Of a stretch of DNA of 64,000 nt, positions 8,313 through 17,376 are shown in pieces. The notes below the pieces were generated by a model. The model was given only the letters and a program-made list of their open reading frames with translations. It was not told the origin of the DNA and did no database searches. The position numbers were made by a program, and so were the translations under genes. Numbering within the stretch: the first letter of the stretch is position 1; each line of letters begins with the position of its first letter. The DNA is from Candidatus Pelagisphaera phototrophica (GTDB taxonomy: Bacteria > Verrucomicrobiota > Verrucomicrobiia > Opitutales > Opitutaceae), in NCBI RefSeq assembly GCF_014529625.1, contig NZ_CP076039.1:3906001-3970000 (forward strand). The letters run 5' to 3'.

Positions 8313-9920
8313 TCAACATTCCAGATAGACGAGCTTTGCCTGCTTGATCGCCTTAATGGCGTGGATCTTCTCCATAGTCACGTCATCTACCTCGCTATCC
8401 AGGCCCGCGATATTCAAAGCGATTCCACCAATCTCATTGCGGCCCAGGGACATCGAAGCAATATTCACCCCGGCATCGCCGATGATGGTACCCAGCAGAC
8501 CGACGATTCCCGTTTCATCGCTATTCGCAATCACAAGGAGATACCCACAAGGCTCGACTTCTACGTCGCGGCCATTAATCGCCACAACCCGTGGCGAGTT
8601 CCCCTTGCCCATCAAGGTACCTTCAACTGAAACAAACTCCCCGTTATGGCACTTCGCTTGCACTTTGATAAGTTCGGTAAAATCGGTCTCCGCGCTCGAG
8701 CGAACGACTTCAACGCCTACACCCAGGCGCTCCACGAGCACCATTGCATTCACGAAATTGACATTGCTTCCTGATATATTCTGGAGAAATCCCTTCAACA
8801 CGCCTCGTGTCAGAGAGTTCGAATCGAGATCCACCACTTTCCCATAGTAGGTAATGGTGAGACTCTCGATCTTGTCCAATGCGAGTTGCTGAACGAACGT
8901 TCCAATCTTCGAACAAAGGTCGAGGTAGGGACCCACTTTTTCAATCGTGGACGCGTCCAGGGAAGGCATGTTGATCGCGTTACGGATTTCTCCCCCACGA
9001 ACGGCATCGGAAACCGCCTTCGCTATTTCAATACCCACACTCTCCTGAGCTTCTTGGGTCGACGCGCCCAAGTGGGGAGTGAGATTTACGTTTGGGTGAG
9101 ACCGGAGGGGATGATCATCGGAAGGGGGCTCGGATTCATAGACGTCCAAACCTGCCGCAGCAACCTTTCCACTGTTCAGCGCATCGACCAAAGCAGATTC
9201 TTTGATAATGCCTCCTCGAGCGCAATTGAACACGCGAACGCCATCCTTCATCTTTTCGAAGGCCGCTTCGTCGATCATGTACTTTGTCTGGTCCGTCAAA
9301 GGCATGTGAACCGTTATGTAATCGGAACGCCTGAAAAGCTCGTCCAATTCGACCGGCCCAACGCCCATCGATTCCGCGCGAGCCTCTGTGAGAAACGGAT
9401 CATAGGCGATGATATCCATCCCAAAGGCTTTCGCCCGCTTGGCGACTTCACTCCCGATGCGTCCCATACCGCAAACACCCAGCGTTTTACTCAGCAATTC
9501 GCTACCACCCAGAATCTTCCGATCCCAGCGTCCCTCTCTCATGGACGCGGCTGCCTGAGGAACCGGTCTTGCGCCGCAAAGCATATGCGTGAAGGTCAGC
9601 TCAGCCGTCGCGATTGTGTTTCCAGCGGGGGTGTTCATCACCACCACCCCGTGGTCTGTGGCCGCAGGAATATCTATGTTGTCAACTCCGACTCCCGCCC
9701 GGCCGACTGCCTTCAGATTTGACGCGTTCGCCAATACTTCCTTCGTGATCTTTGAGTCGCTCCGAACGATAATGCCTGAGACCTCAGGAGCATGCTCCAT
9801 CAGCTTTGCGGCCCGCTCTTCTTTGGGCAGGTCAAAGATCTCAATTACCTCGAAGCCTTCTTGGCTCTTGAGATAATCGACTCCTATGGGAGAGATTTTA
9901 TCGGCTACTAGGATCTTCAT
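8313..9920 (-). CDS. serA: D-3-phosphoglycerate dehydrogenase
   Basis: Oxidises 3-phosphoglycerate to 3-phosphohydroxypyruvate, the entry to serine synthesis. The NAD motif GMGRIGSEVAKRAKAFGM is followed by the catalytic arginine (NCARGGIIKE), glutamate (DVYESEPPSDDHP) and histidine (LTPHLGASTQEAQ). The long C-terminal half contains the intervening ASB domain and an ACT domain (NSDETGIVGLLGTIIGDAGVN), so serine feedback control is likely. Length 535 is the long type found in Bacillus and mycobacteria. It is the promoter-proximal gene of the six-gene run. Confidence 0.95.
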   Translation of the reverse strand: MKILVADKISPIGVDYLKSQEGFEVIEIFDLPKEERAAKLMEHAPEVSGIIVRSDSKITKEVLANASNLKAVGRAGVGVDNIDIPAATDHGVVVMNTPAGNTIATAELTFTHMLCGARPVPQAAASMREGRWDRKILGGSELLSKTLGVCGMGRIGSEVAKRAKAFGMDIIAYDPFLTEARAESMGVGPVELDELFRRSDYITVHMPLTDQTKYMIDEAAFEKMKDGVRVFNCARGGIIKESALVDALNSGKVAAAGLDVYESEPPSDDHPLRSHPNVNLTPHLGASTQEAQESVGIEIAKAVSDAVRGGEIRNAINMPSLDASTIEKVGPYLDLCSKIGTFVQQLALDKIESLTITYYGKVVDLDSNSLTRGVLKGFLQNISGSNVNFVNAMVLVERLGVGVEVVRSSAETDFTELIKVQAKCHNGEFVSVEGTLMGKGNSPRVVAINGRDVEVEPCGYLLVIANSDETGIVGLLGTIIGDAGVNIASMSLGRNEIGGIALNIAGLDSEVDDVTMEKIHAIKAIKQAKLVYLEC

Positions 9921-10005
9921 TGGAAAAAAGAGGCCCCATCAAAGGTGATACCCACTAAAAAGCAATAGATAATACTGTCATGAATCAGACCGCAGAAAGG
10001 CTCGA

Positions 10006-10821
10006 TTATAGCCCCGATTTGGACCCACGCACGAATTGCTCGATCGCCGTCCAGTAGGCGAGACCTCCGACTCGATCCACATTGCGATGACCCGCTTCCG
10101 GTACCGTGAGGAAGGAGACATTCCCACCTTCAAATGACTCCCGAAGCGCAATGCTGTTGGCTGCGTCAACGATGCCGTCATCTCCACCATGGATCAGCAA
10201 AACCGGGCAACCTACTTTCGATGCCTTATTCTCGTTCTCAAACATATCTCCAGGAATCCATTTTAGAGACAGAAGATTCTCGTAAACGCTGGTGAATGTG
10301 GACTCGAGAATGAGACGGGCTGGATCGCGACTCGTTGCGAGCTCAGTCGCTACTCCCCCTCCCACTGATCGACCATGCAAGACCAGTCTGGACTCGCTGA
10401 CTCCCTTATGCCGGAGCAAATAGTCGTACACCAGGCCCGCGTCTACGTATAGGTTGGATTCATTCGGGGCCCCTTCTGTAAAACCATAGCCACGATATTC
10501 AAAACTGGCTACATTGTATCCTTTCAGCTGGTAGTTCCGAAGCTTCGGCATCGCCATCGACAAATCTTCCTCGCTTCCGCAAAGGTAAAGAACGGTCCAG
10601 GCATCCTTACCCGCGCCCTCCCAGAATACATTCAGCTCAATCCCGTCATCCGCGACGACATACTCAAAACTTGAGTCCCTTTCGTAGGATACTGGAGGTG
10701 GTCGAAACAGAAATTCGTGGGCGGTCTGACGGGCATAAATCGCGAAAAACACTACGCCCGCGATCACGAGAACCATGAGAGCGTTAAACGGATTATGGGT
10801 CCTTCGCGAATCCGTACGCAT
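10006..10821 (-). CDS. Membrane-anchored alpha/beta hydrolase
   Basis: Serine hydrolase of unknown substrate. An N-terminal hydrophobic segment (about residues 12-30) anchors or exports the protein. The nucleophile elbow is GRSVGGG, the acid residue lies in HGGDDGIVD and the histidine in AGHRNVDRVGG, which completes the triad. It resembles the BEM46/ABHD13-like group of anchored hydrolases with a short lid. It starts 8 bases after hisS and is probably cotranscribed, but no functional link is evident. Confidence 0.8.
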   Translation of the reverse strand: MRTDSRRTHNPFNALMVLVIAGVVFFAIYARQTAHEFLFRPPPVSYERDSSFEYVVADDGIELNVFWEGAGKDAWTVLYLCGSEEDLSMAMPKLRNYQLKGYNVASFEYRGYGFTEGAPNESNLYVDAGLVYDYLLRHKGVSESRLVLHGRSVGGGVATELATSRDPARLILESTFTSVYENLLSLKWIPGDMFENENKASKVGCPVLLIHGGDDGIVDAANSIALRESFEGGNVSFLTVPEAGHRNVDRVGGLAYWTAIEQFVRGSKSGL

Positions 10822-10829
10822 TTCAAAAA

Positions 10830-12155
10830 CTAGCCTAGACGATCCCTCAAAAACAGAGGCAGTTGGGCTCTCGGCACTTCCTCTTCGCTTCGGTCCGACA
10901 AATTCCGAATCTTCACGACGCCATTTTCGAGTTCGTCCGATCCATAAATGAGAGCGAACCTCGCCCCAGAAGCAGAAGCCGCTTTAAACTGTTTTCCAAA
11001 TGCTTGGCTCTTGAATGAATAGTCCACAGAAAATCCGGCCTGCCTCAGGACGTTGGCATCAGATAGGGCAGCGACCCGCTCTTCTTCTCCTCCGACCACA
11101 AGATAAGCATCGAGAGTGTCAACGAACCTGGGCATGAGCCCTCTTTCCCGCAAAATGTCAGCGAGCACGACATCCCCCAAACCAAATCCCACAGCCGGCA
11201 TTTCCGGGCCACCCATTTTTTGAATGAGGCTATTATAACGTCCCCCACCTGCGAGTGCACGGTTTTCCTTGGCCCGATCAAAGACCTCAAAAACGAAGCC
11301 GGTATAGTATGCCAAACCCCGTACGATGCTCAGGTCCATCTCTATATAGCTGCCGATTCCCATCGCATCGAGTCCGCCAAGCAATTCAGTCCAGTCACGA
11401 ATACGGGCCTCGAGGGCCTCGTCTAGCTCAGAATTGACGGACACGGACTGAAACGCCTTTGAAAGTTCCGCAATCGTCCTCACCTCAAGAAACGCCCGAA
11501 GCGATTCCCACACCTGAACGGCAGAGTCCCCCACGATCGACTCGAGCTTCTCCTTTGCCGCCTCCTCAGGCATACGTTCCCACTTGTCGACGATTTCGAG
11601 AATCTTGGCGGACTGCACGGCAAATCCCTGGGCTTCCAAATACAACATCCAGAGATTTCGGTCGCTGAGGCGGATAAAAAAGTCGTCTTCACCAAGACCG
11701 AATCCCTGAAAAATCTGGACGAGTAGCGCCAGCAGCTCGATTTCAGCGGCGGGACCCGCCTCACCCAGTATATCGGCATTGAGCTGAGTAAAGCATCTCA
11801 ATCGACCCTTCTGCATTCGCTCGTAACGAAAATTATCGCCGACACTAAACCATTTGATCGGACGCTTTAAAGCGTTCGCCCGAGCGGCGACCATTCGGGC
11901 GAGTGTCGGGGTTAATTCGGGTCGTAGCGAAATTTCCCGGCCTCCTTTGTCTTCAAAACAAAAAAGTTGAGATTCAATTTCGTCGCCCGACTTCGCCTTG
12001 AATAATTCCAGCGATTCCAGAACCGGTCCATCGTATTCCTGAAAGCCAAAACGTCGGGCAACTTGACGCCAAACCTGGAAGAGGAAGCGGCGCTCCACAA
12101 AATCCTCAGGATAAAATTCACGGAATCCGGGTAGTGATTTGAAATTCGACATCAT
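10830..12155 (-). CDS. hisS: Histidyl-tRNA synthetase
   Basis: Class II synthetase charging tRNA-His. The start GFREFYPED and the motif 2 region (KWFSVGDNFRYERMQKGRLR) are present, followed by the histidine-A motif GLAYYTGFVFEVF, the motif 3 region LAGGGRYNSLIQKMGG with GFGLGD, and a C-terminal anticodon-binding domain. The open frame extends to 12218, but the added residues look unrelated. Two adjacent ATG codons at 12155 and 12152 precede SNFKSLPGFREF, where the family normally begins. The product is about 441 residues. It is followed by an alpha/beta hydrolase and preceded by an IHF/HU gene on the same strand. Confidence 0.94.
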   Translation of the reverse strand: MMSNFKSLPGFREFYPEDFVERRFLFQVWRQVARRFGFQEYDGPVLESLELFKAKSGDEIESQLFCFEDKGGREISLRPELTPTLARMVAARANALKRPIKWFSVGDNFRYERMQKGRLRCFTQLNADILGEAGPAAEIELLALLVQIFQGFGLGEDDFFIRLSDRNLWMLYLEAQGFAVQSAKILEIVDKWERMPEEAAKEKLESIVGDSAVQVWESLRAFLEVRTIAELSKAFQSVSVNSELDEALEARIRDWTELLGGLDAMGIGSYIEMDLSIVRGLAYYTGFVFEVFDRAKENRALAGGGRYNSLIQKMGGPEMPAVGFGLGDVVLADILRERGLMPRFVDTLDAYLVVGGEEERVAALSDANVLRQAGFSVDYSFKSQAFGKQFKAASASGARFALIYGSDELENGVVKIRNLSDRSEEEVPRAQLPLFLRDRLG

Positions 12156-12230
12156 TAATAACTGACAGGCCCTAGGGCACCTGCCACGTGTGTCAAGAAT
12201 CGAGCCAACGCGCCCCAAAGGGGCCGAAGT

Positions 12231-12542
12231 CTAAATAGAACCCAAATCGATGTCCTTGATTCTCGCTTTGAGGACTTTACCGGCCTTGAATTTCACCACA
12301 GCCCGCGTGGGAATAACGACATCTGTTTCTGGACGGTTCGGGTTCCTGCCGACGCGAGCTTTACGCTTCTGTACTTCGAAAACACCGAAATTGCGCAACT
12401 CAACATTTCGCCCCTCTGCCAAAGCATCTAGCACGATATCCAACGTCATCTGCACTGTCTCTTGAATCTTGCTCTGAGGAATATCTTTCGTCTTATCGAA
12501 AATCTTTAAGACAATATCACGTTTTGTAAGATTATTGGACAT
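12231..12542 (-). CDS. HU/IHF-family DNA-binding protein
   Basis: Small DNA-bending protein. It has the helical dimerisation half (TKRDIVLKIFDKTKDIPQ onwards), the strand NVELRNFGVFEVQKRKARVGRNP and a beta-arm with GRNPNRPET in place of the common GRNPxTGE, then VVKFKAGKVLK. The NFG motif and long arm resemble IHF subunits more than HU. The length is 103 residues. It lies upstream of hisS on the same strand (75 bases between) and is divergent from the ClpX-like gene. Confidence 0.9.
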   Translation of the reverse strand: MSNNLTKRDIVLKIFDKTKDIPQSKIQETVQMTLDIVLDALAEGRNVELRNFGVFEVQKRKARVGRNPNRPETDVVIPTRAVVKFKAGKVLKARIKDIDLGSI

Positions 12543-12640
12543 GGGGAGCGTGTGTAGAAGTTACCAGAGATGATTCTCCCTAACTTACTTTCTCAGTTTA
12601 GGTTGCGTCAACCTCAAAGCCATGCAATTTACTCAACACA

Positions 12641-14245
12641 ATGAGCCAAGACAAAGAACCGCCAGATCCGATGGAGGAGTTGAAGAGGAACCTGGATCAG
12701 GCCTTTAAACAAGGAAAGTCGTTTTTCCCCATGGGAGGAGGCTTCACCCCGCAAAGTGGCGTTTCATCCCCTTCTGAAAAGAAAGAGGATTCGGAAGTGG
12801 ACGAAGAACGCGAGGAAGCCTTGAAGCGCATTTATGGATTCAACCTTAAGCCAAAGGAAATTCGAGACTACCTCGACCGATTCGTCATTCAGCAAAGGGA
12901 AGCCAAAAAAGTGATATCCGTCGCCATTTGCGACCACTTTAATCACGTACGCCGTTGTTTGGAAAATCCAGATCTCAAAGAGCGAGACTATGCCAAGCAG
13001 AACGTTATCCTGCTCGGTCCAACCGGGGTTGGAAAAACCTACCTCATGCGAAATGTCGCTAAACTGATTGGCGTACCATTTGTCAAAGCTGACGCTACCA
13101 AATTTTCAGAAACGGGCTACGTTGGCGGGGATGTGGACGACCTCGTGCGAGACTTGGTCAAAAACGCTAATGGCGATGTCGACCTCGCCCAATACGGCAT
13201 TGTCTACATAGACGAAATCGATAAGATCGCCCAGAAAGGGGAGCATGGAAGAGATGTATCCGGCAGAGGGGTGCAAATCAACTTGCTCAAGCTTATGGAG
13301 GAAACAGATGTAAACCTTCAAAGCCAAACTGACTTACTAGGCCAGATGCAAGCCATGATGGACTTTCAGCAAACGGGAAAACCGCGCCAGAAGACGATCA
13401 ACACTCGGCATATTCTCTTTATCGTTAGCGGCGCCTTCGAAAAGTTGGGCGAATCCGTAAAAAAGCGCCTGGCCACAACCACAATGGGGTTTGGAGCGTC
13501 ACGAAAGAGCGAGGAGGAAGAGAGCGAGGATTTCCTAAACAAAGTCGAGACACGCGATTTCATCGACTATGGTTTTGAACCGGAATTCATTGGGCGACTC
13601 CCCGTTCGAGTGGCCTGTCAACATCTGCTTCCAGAAGACTTGCTCCAGATCCTAACATCCTCGGAAGGAAGCATACTCGCTCAATACCTGGCGGACTTTG
13701 ATGGCTACAGTATAAAACTGGATGTATCCAAGGAAGCCCTAGAAAAGGTTTCCCGCCGGGCCCACAAAGAAAAAACAGGAGCCCGCGGATTGATGACGGT
13801 TCTTGAACGCGTGTTTCGGGATTTCAAATTTGAGCTGCCTTCCACTGGAATCAAGCAGTTCAAAGTCACAGGTGGCACCGTCGACGACCCCTCAAGCGAT
13901 TTGAAGAAACTGCTCCGAGAAAATATTTCCGAGCAACGCAGCGTTTTGATGAGCGAAGTCACCACTTATGGGCAGCGATTCGAAAACCAGCATGGCTTTA
14001 CCCTCGATTTTGACGAGGGGGCCGTGCTAGCCCTCGTTGAGGAAAGTCTGGATGCCGACAAAACAATACGGGCGTTGTGCGAACTGAAGTTTCGAGATTT
14101 TCACCATGGCCTCACTTTGATTTCGCGCAATACCGGGCAAACCATTTTCCCGATTACTGGATCAGTGGTCAAGAATGCCGAAAAGGAACTATCCGATTGG
14201 GTCGTCAACAGTTACCGCCAACAAAGCGAGGCAGAATCTGAATAG
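12641..14245 (+). CDS. ClpX-like AAA+ unfoldase without zinc-binding domain
   Basis: AAA+ ATPase closest to ClpX/HslU. It has Walker A GPTGVGKT, Walker [12 protein letters not shown], a pore-1 loop GYVGGDV (GYVGxDV in ClpX), a TTMGFGA loop resembling the ClpX IGF loop that docks ClpP, and EPEFIGRLP with KTGARGL as sensor/small-domain motifs. At 534 residues it is over 100 longer than ClpX. It lacks the N-terminal four-cysteine zinc domain, and the first ~60 residues are charged and low-complexity. After the normal ClpX end there are about 110 extra residues that look like a degenerate second small domain. It lies upstream of ubiE. It could be a ClpX paralogue with other adaptors; whether it binds ClpP is not known. 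Confidence 0.85.
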   Translation: MSQDKEPPDPMEELKRNLDQAFKQGKSFFPMGGGFTPQSGVSSPSEKKEDSEVDEEREEALKRIYGFNLKPKEIRDYLDRFVIQQREAKKVISVAICDHFNHVRRCLENPDLKERDYAKQNVILLGPTGVGKTYLMRNVAKLIGVPFVKADATKFSETGYVGGDVDDLVRDLVKNANGDVDLAQYGIVYIDEIDKIAQKGEHGRDVSGRGVQINLLKLMEETDVNLQSQTDLLGQMQAMMDFQQTGKPRQKTINTRHILFIVSGAFEKLGESVKKRLATTTMGFGASRKSEEEESEDFLNKVETRDFIDYGFEPEFIGRLPVRVACQHLLPEDLLQILTSSEGSILAQYLADFDGYSIKLDVSKEALEKVSRRAHKEKTGARGLMTVLERVFRDFKFELPSTGIKQFKVTGGTVDDPSSDLKKLLRENISEQRSVLMSEVTTYGQRFENQHGFTLDFDEGAVLALVEESLDADKTIRALCELKFRDFHHGLTLISRNTGQTIFPITGSVVKNAEKELSDWVVNSYRQQSEAESE

Positions 14246-14287
14246 CCTCACTTGATCAGGCAAAATTTCACGAGTTTGTAAGCTCTC

Positions 14288-14983
14288 ATGCCAAACGCAT
14301 CCAAGGTAAATTCGATGTTCGCGAGAATTGCTTCGCGGTACGATCTCGCCAATCGACTTCTCAGTTTTGGGATCGACCAGATCTGGCGCAACCGTCTCGT
14401 TGAAGAAGTCGACTACCGGAAACCAACTACGGTCGTGGATCTTGCGACCGGCAGTGGAGACGTGGCATTTGCACTGCGTGAAGGCCTTGCAAAGTCAACG
14501 GTTATTAAAGGTCTAGATTTCTGTGCCCCCATGATCGATGAGGCAAAGAAAAAGCAAGTCGAGTTCCAAGAACCTGAAATCGAGTTCGGCATCGGAGATA
14601 TACTGGACTTGCCATTGGATACCGGCTTGGCTCAAGCAGCGACGATCTCTTTCGGTTATAGAAACCTGGAAGATCGCCACAAAGGACTCCTCGAAATCCG
14701 ACGTATTCTAGACCCGGAAAATGGACACATTTTCATACTTGAATTCTCCCAACCGCATCCCGTGTATCGGCCTTTTTACTACTTCTACCTGAAACGCCTC
14801 CTTCCAATCGTGGCCAGCTTGATAACGGGAGATCTTCCCGCCTATCAATATCTATGCAACTCCATCGAAACGTTTCCAGATCGCGAAGGTATTAGTTCCG
14901 AATTGGAACAGGCGGGATTTAAAGAAATTATAGCGATCCCGCTCGCCCTCGGCAGCGTAGCCTTGCACATCGCTAAAGCCTAG
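14288..14983 (+). CDS. ubiE: Demethylmenaquinone/ubiquinone C-methyltransferase
   Basis: SAM-dependent methyltransferase of quinone synthesis. Family motifs are present: YDLANRLLSFGIDQIWR near the N terminus, the SAM-binding VVDLATGSGDVAF, the ATISFGYRNLEDRHKGL region and the C-terminal FILEFSQP with YFYLKRLLPIVASLITG. At 231 residues it is the usual size. In this phylum menaquinone is the likely product (menG naming), which is an inference. It starts 42 bases after the ClpX-like gene on the same strand. Confidence 0.92.
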   Translation: MPNASKVNSMFARIASRYDLANRLLSFGIDQIWRNRLVEEVDYRKPTTVVDLATGSGDVAFALREGLAKSTVIKGLDFCAPMIDEAKKKQVEFQEPEIEFGIGDILDLPLDTGLAQAATISFGYRNLEDRHKGLLEIRRILDPENGHIFILEFSQPHPVYRPFYYFYLKRLLPIVASLITGDLPAYQYLCNSIETFPDREGISSELEQAGFKEIIAIPLALGSVALHIAKA

Positions 14984-15250
14984 TCGCTAGGACCAGACGT
15001 AGAGCCCACTATCTTGACTCAACCTATGTGGTTCGCCGGGCCATAGAACCCTGCCATTGGATGACAACCAACCGTAAGTGCGGGATTAATGCCTCATCTA
15101 CGTTCTTCGGTACCGTCGGGACGGCGCTCGCGACGTGAAGCGTTTGTAGCGTCCGACATGTACCCCTTAATCAAACAATGCCGGGCTGCGTCGACGCTTC
15201 CAAAACAAGTAGGCCGAACTTCCCGGCAACGATTCAGGCGATACATTACT

Positions 15251-15568
15251 TTAGTTGAAAGACTTGCCACATCCGCAAGTGCTGTCGGCATTGGGATTCC
15301 TAATCTCAAACCCCTTGCCCTGCAGACCGTCATCAAAGTCGATCTCGCTGCCTTTCATATATTCGATGCTTGCATCGTCCATTAGAAAAGAGACTCCTGC
15401 ACTTTTGAGTGTGCGGTCGTCATCGTTCTTAAGATCAAAGGACATTCCATACTGGAAACCTGAACAACCTCCGGATTCGACGAAAATACGAAGTAACTTC
15501 CCCCCTCCACCTTTTTCCTCCTGGAGTTGCTTGACCTTGTTTGCCGCGTTTTCAGTAAGTGTGATCAC
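15251..15568 (-). CDS. erpA: A-type iron-sulfur carrier (IscA/ErpA family)
   Basis: Delivers Fe-S clusters to apoproteins. The three conserved cysteines are present: one in SGGCSGFQYG and two in the C-terminal TCGCGKSFN. At 105 residues it has the family length. The start MITLTENAANKVKQL matches the family N terminus. It stands alone and divergent from rpoN, so the assignment to ErpA rather than IscA or SufA is only a best guess. Confidence 0.9.
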   Translation of the reverse strand: MITLTENAANKVKQLQEEKGGGGKLLRIFVESGGCSGFQYGMSFDLKNDDDRTLKSAGVSFLMDDASIEYMKGSEIDFDDGLQGKGFEIRNPNADSTCGCGKSFN

Positions 15569-15770
15569 AAGCCGAAAATCCGATTTTTAGACGATCCTGT
15601 CAAGAGGCGGAATCTGAATTGTAAACCAAATATAACAATATAAAGCATAAATCGCGCTAATTATGTCATGCGGCTTGCAATGATCAAAAATTCTCTATAG
15701 GGATCTTATCCGATAGCACTTTGAGCGCGAAGATGCATCTTGTCCGCGCAGTAAATCTTTCGACGAAAAA

Positions 15771-17234
15771 ATGGCAGCACAAGGATTCAATCAAGAACTG
15801 AGACAAAAGCAGACGCAGTCTCAAGTCCTTGCCCCTCAACTGCGTCATTCGCTTAAGATTCTGCAGGTTGCCGCCCAGGATCTCAACATAACGATCCAGG
15901 AAGAGCTTCAAACAAATCCGTCGCTGGAAGAAATGCCGATGGATGGAGTAAGCCTAGACGACGGCACGTTAAACGGGTCGGATGGCGAGAACCCTGAACA
16001 GGAATCTGCTAGCCAGAACGAAGAATTGAAGTTCGACGAGACATTCGAGATTCTGAGCAAGATCGACCAAGACTGGCGCGACCACCTGTCCGAGGCCAGC
16101 AGCGGTCAGAGCTTTACCTCTGAGGATGCGGAGCGTCGCGATCATTTTTTCGACTCCCTCGTGACCGAGACTTCATTGCAGGAGCACCTTCTTTCCCAAG
16201 CGTCTTTGTCCGATATCAGCGCCAAGGAGTGCGAAGCGATCGAATACCTTGTCGGTAGCCTCGACAACAACGGGTTTCTAAACACATCTCTCTCCGATCT
16301 CGCCTTATTTTCCGGCATGTCGCTTGGCGAGATGCAGTCTGCTCACCAAACGTTGAAGTCATTCGACCCTCCTGGAATCGGCGCATTCGATCTCCAAGAC
16401 TGTCTGGCTACGCAACTGGAACTGCAGGGCCTCAGAAACTCGGATGCCTACGAGATGGTCCAGAATCATCTTAAGCTTCTCACCCGAAGACGTATTCCCG
16501 ACATCACTCGGAAAATGGGGATTAATTCCGATGAGGTTCAAGCGGCTATAGACGATATCGCCTTGCTTGACCCCGCTCCCGGTCGCCGCTTTTCCGAGGA
16601 CACCAATCGATCCGTACTCCCCGATGTCGTCGTGGAAAGAGATGAGGACAAGTGGAAGGTGACCCTAAACAGCGACTACATTCCTCGTCTTCGTATCAGT
16701 CCTTCCTACAAGGAAATGATCGCCAAGGGCCAGCTTTCCCCCGAGGAGAGAGAGTACATTCAGGAGAAGATGCGATCCGGCAAATTTCTCATCAGCTCGA
16801 TCGAGCAACGCCAGCAAACGATCGAGCGAATCGCGAACGAGATCGTAAAAATACAAGTCGCCTTCCTCGAGGATGGAGTGGCCAAGCTGAAACCTTGCAC
16901 CATGACCCAGGTCGCTGAAACGGTGAGGGTTCACGAAACGACGGTCAGCCGGGCGATCGCCAACAAGTACATCCAGACCCCGCATGGGATCTTCGATATG
17001 AAGTTCTTTTTCACCCCCGGCTACAAAGGGGGAGGCGGTGAGGATATCTCCAATACCAGCGTCAAGGGAATGATCCAGCAATTGGTGTCAAACGAAGAAC
17101 CCACCAAACCATTGAGCGATCAAGGAATCGTCGCCCTTCTCAAAGAGAAGGAAATCAACATCGCGCGACGTACCGTAGCCAAGTACCGGGAAGAGCTCGG
17201 CATCCTGCCGAGCAATCTGAGACGGCAATACTAG
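15771..17234 (+). CDS. rpoN: RNA polymerase sigma-54 factor
   Basis: Alternative sigma factor that needs AAA+ activators. The Gln/Leu-rich region I begins FNQELRQKQTQSQVLAPQLRHSLKILQ. An acidic region II covers about residues 50-110, followed by the core-binding domain and the HTH segment TMTQVAETVRVHETTVSRAI. The C-terminal RpoN box ARRTVAKYRE, which reads the -24 element, is intact. The length of 487 residues is normal. It is a single gene with about 200 bases upstream, divergent from erpA. Confidence 0.95.
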   Translation: MAAQGFNQELRQKQTQSQVLAPQLRHSLKILQVAAQDLNITIQEELQTNPSLEEMPMDGVSLDDGTLNGSDGENPEQESASQNEELKFDETFEILSKIDQDWRDHLSEASSGQSFTSEDAERRDHFFDSLVTETSLQEHLLSQASLSDISAKECEAIEYLVGSLDNNGFLNTSLSDLALFSGMSLGEMQSAHQTLKSFDPPGIGAFDLQDCLATQLELQGLRNSDAYEMVQNHLKLLTRRRIPDITRKMGINSDEVQAAIDDIALLDPAPGRRFSEDTNRSVLPDVVVERDEDKWKVTLNSDYIPRLRISPSYKEMIAKGQLSPEEREYIQEKMRSGKFLISSIEQRQQTIERIANEIVKIQVAFLEDGVAKLKPCTMTQVAETVRVHETTVSRAIANKYIQTPHGIFDMKFFFTPGYKGGGGEDISNTSVKGMIQQLVSNEEPTKPLSDQGIVALLKEKEINIARRTVAKYREELGILPSNLRRQY

Positions 17235-17376
17235 GATGCCGACAGCTCAGCAGGGCTTAAGTACAGTCCATTAGTATTCTATTCTGCGAACGACTCCTGA
17301 GTCGCCTACCCAATATATACGGCATTGTGCGATCGGAAATCGCCCAATACCTAAAAATACTCCGGAGATACTTAAT

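Noticed and set aside
8886..9722. Long plus-strand frame of 278 codons opposite serA
   Set aside because: It is the mirror of a strongly conserved coding region (phosphoglycerate dehydrogenase) and shows no protein family pattern.
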